A DNA stretch of 6,047 nt, taken from the NCBI GenBank assembly GCA_016840945.1, contig JAEORJ010000220.1:1-6047 (forward strand), in the 5' to 3' direction. This document shows, piece after piece, positions 6,007 through 6,047 of the stretch. This stretch comes from Candidatus Gerdarchaeota archaeon. Lineage in GTDB: Archaea; Asgardarchaeota; Heimdallarchaeia; JABLTI01. The number at the start of each line of letters is the position of its first letter. Positions within the stretch are counted from its first letter, which is position 1. The position numbers were made by a program, and so were the translations under genes. The notes under the pieces are model-generated. The model was given only the letters and a program-made list of their open reading frames with translations, ran no database searches and had not been told where the DNA came from.

Positions 6007-6047
6007 TAAGATTTTAGTGTTGCTCCTTCACTAATCTTTACAATATA

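Overview
The window is AT-rich DNA that looks archaeal. The candidate promoters are TATA-box type, several gene ends are followed by T-rich tracts, and no bacterial -35/-10 promoters stand out. The first gene is a NosD/right-handed beta-helix surface protein with the NYWSD C-terminal signature common in archaea. An Asgard (Lokiarchaeia-like) or related archaeal genome fits this gene style, but that is inference; no rRNA or other marker gene is present.

Layout. Positions 1-878 (+) hold the 3' part of a membrane-anchored beta-helix protein that starts left of the window. After only 18 bases comes the convergent end of a 785-residue polytopic membrane protein (897-3254, -). It consists of two copies of a six-helix module, each ending in a winged-helix-like segment, then a four-cysteine zinc ribbon and three more helices. 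A 176-base divergent promoter region separates it from a stand-alone 2-oxoacid dehydrogenase-type (E2) acyltransferase (3431-4246, +) that lacks a lipoyl domain and ends at a hairpin plus T-run. The 4247-4607 interval holds a 43-residue small ORF (4374-4505, -) with its own TATA-like box, an inverted repeat near the expected transcription start and a T-rich terminator. Positions 4608-5959 (-) carry a probable two-gene unit: an unrecognised lysine-rich helical protein followed by a DesVI/TylM1-like class I SAM methyltransferase, whose stop codon lies inside a perfect 12-bp inverted repeat. The last 88 bases hold only a possible 15-codon leader ORF.

The genes do not form a recognisable pathway. 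No E1, E3 or lipoylation gene accompanies the acyltransferase, and no sugar-biosynthesis gene accompanies the methyltransferase. There is no CRISPR array, transposase, tRNA or rRNA. The most notable items are the internally duplicated membrane/winged-helix/zinc-ribbon protein, the lipoyl-free acyltransferase and the small ORF.
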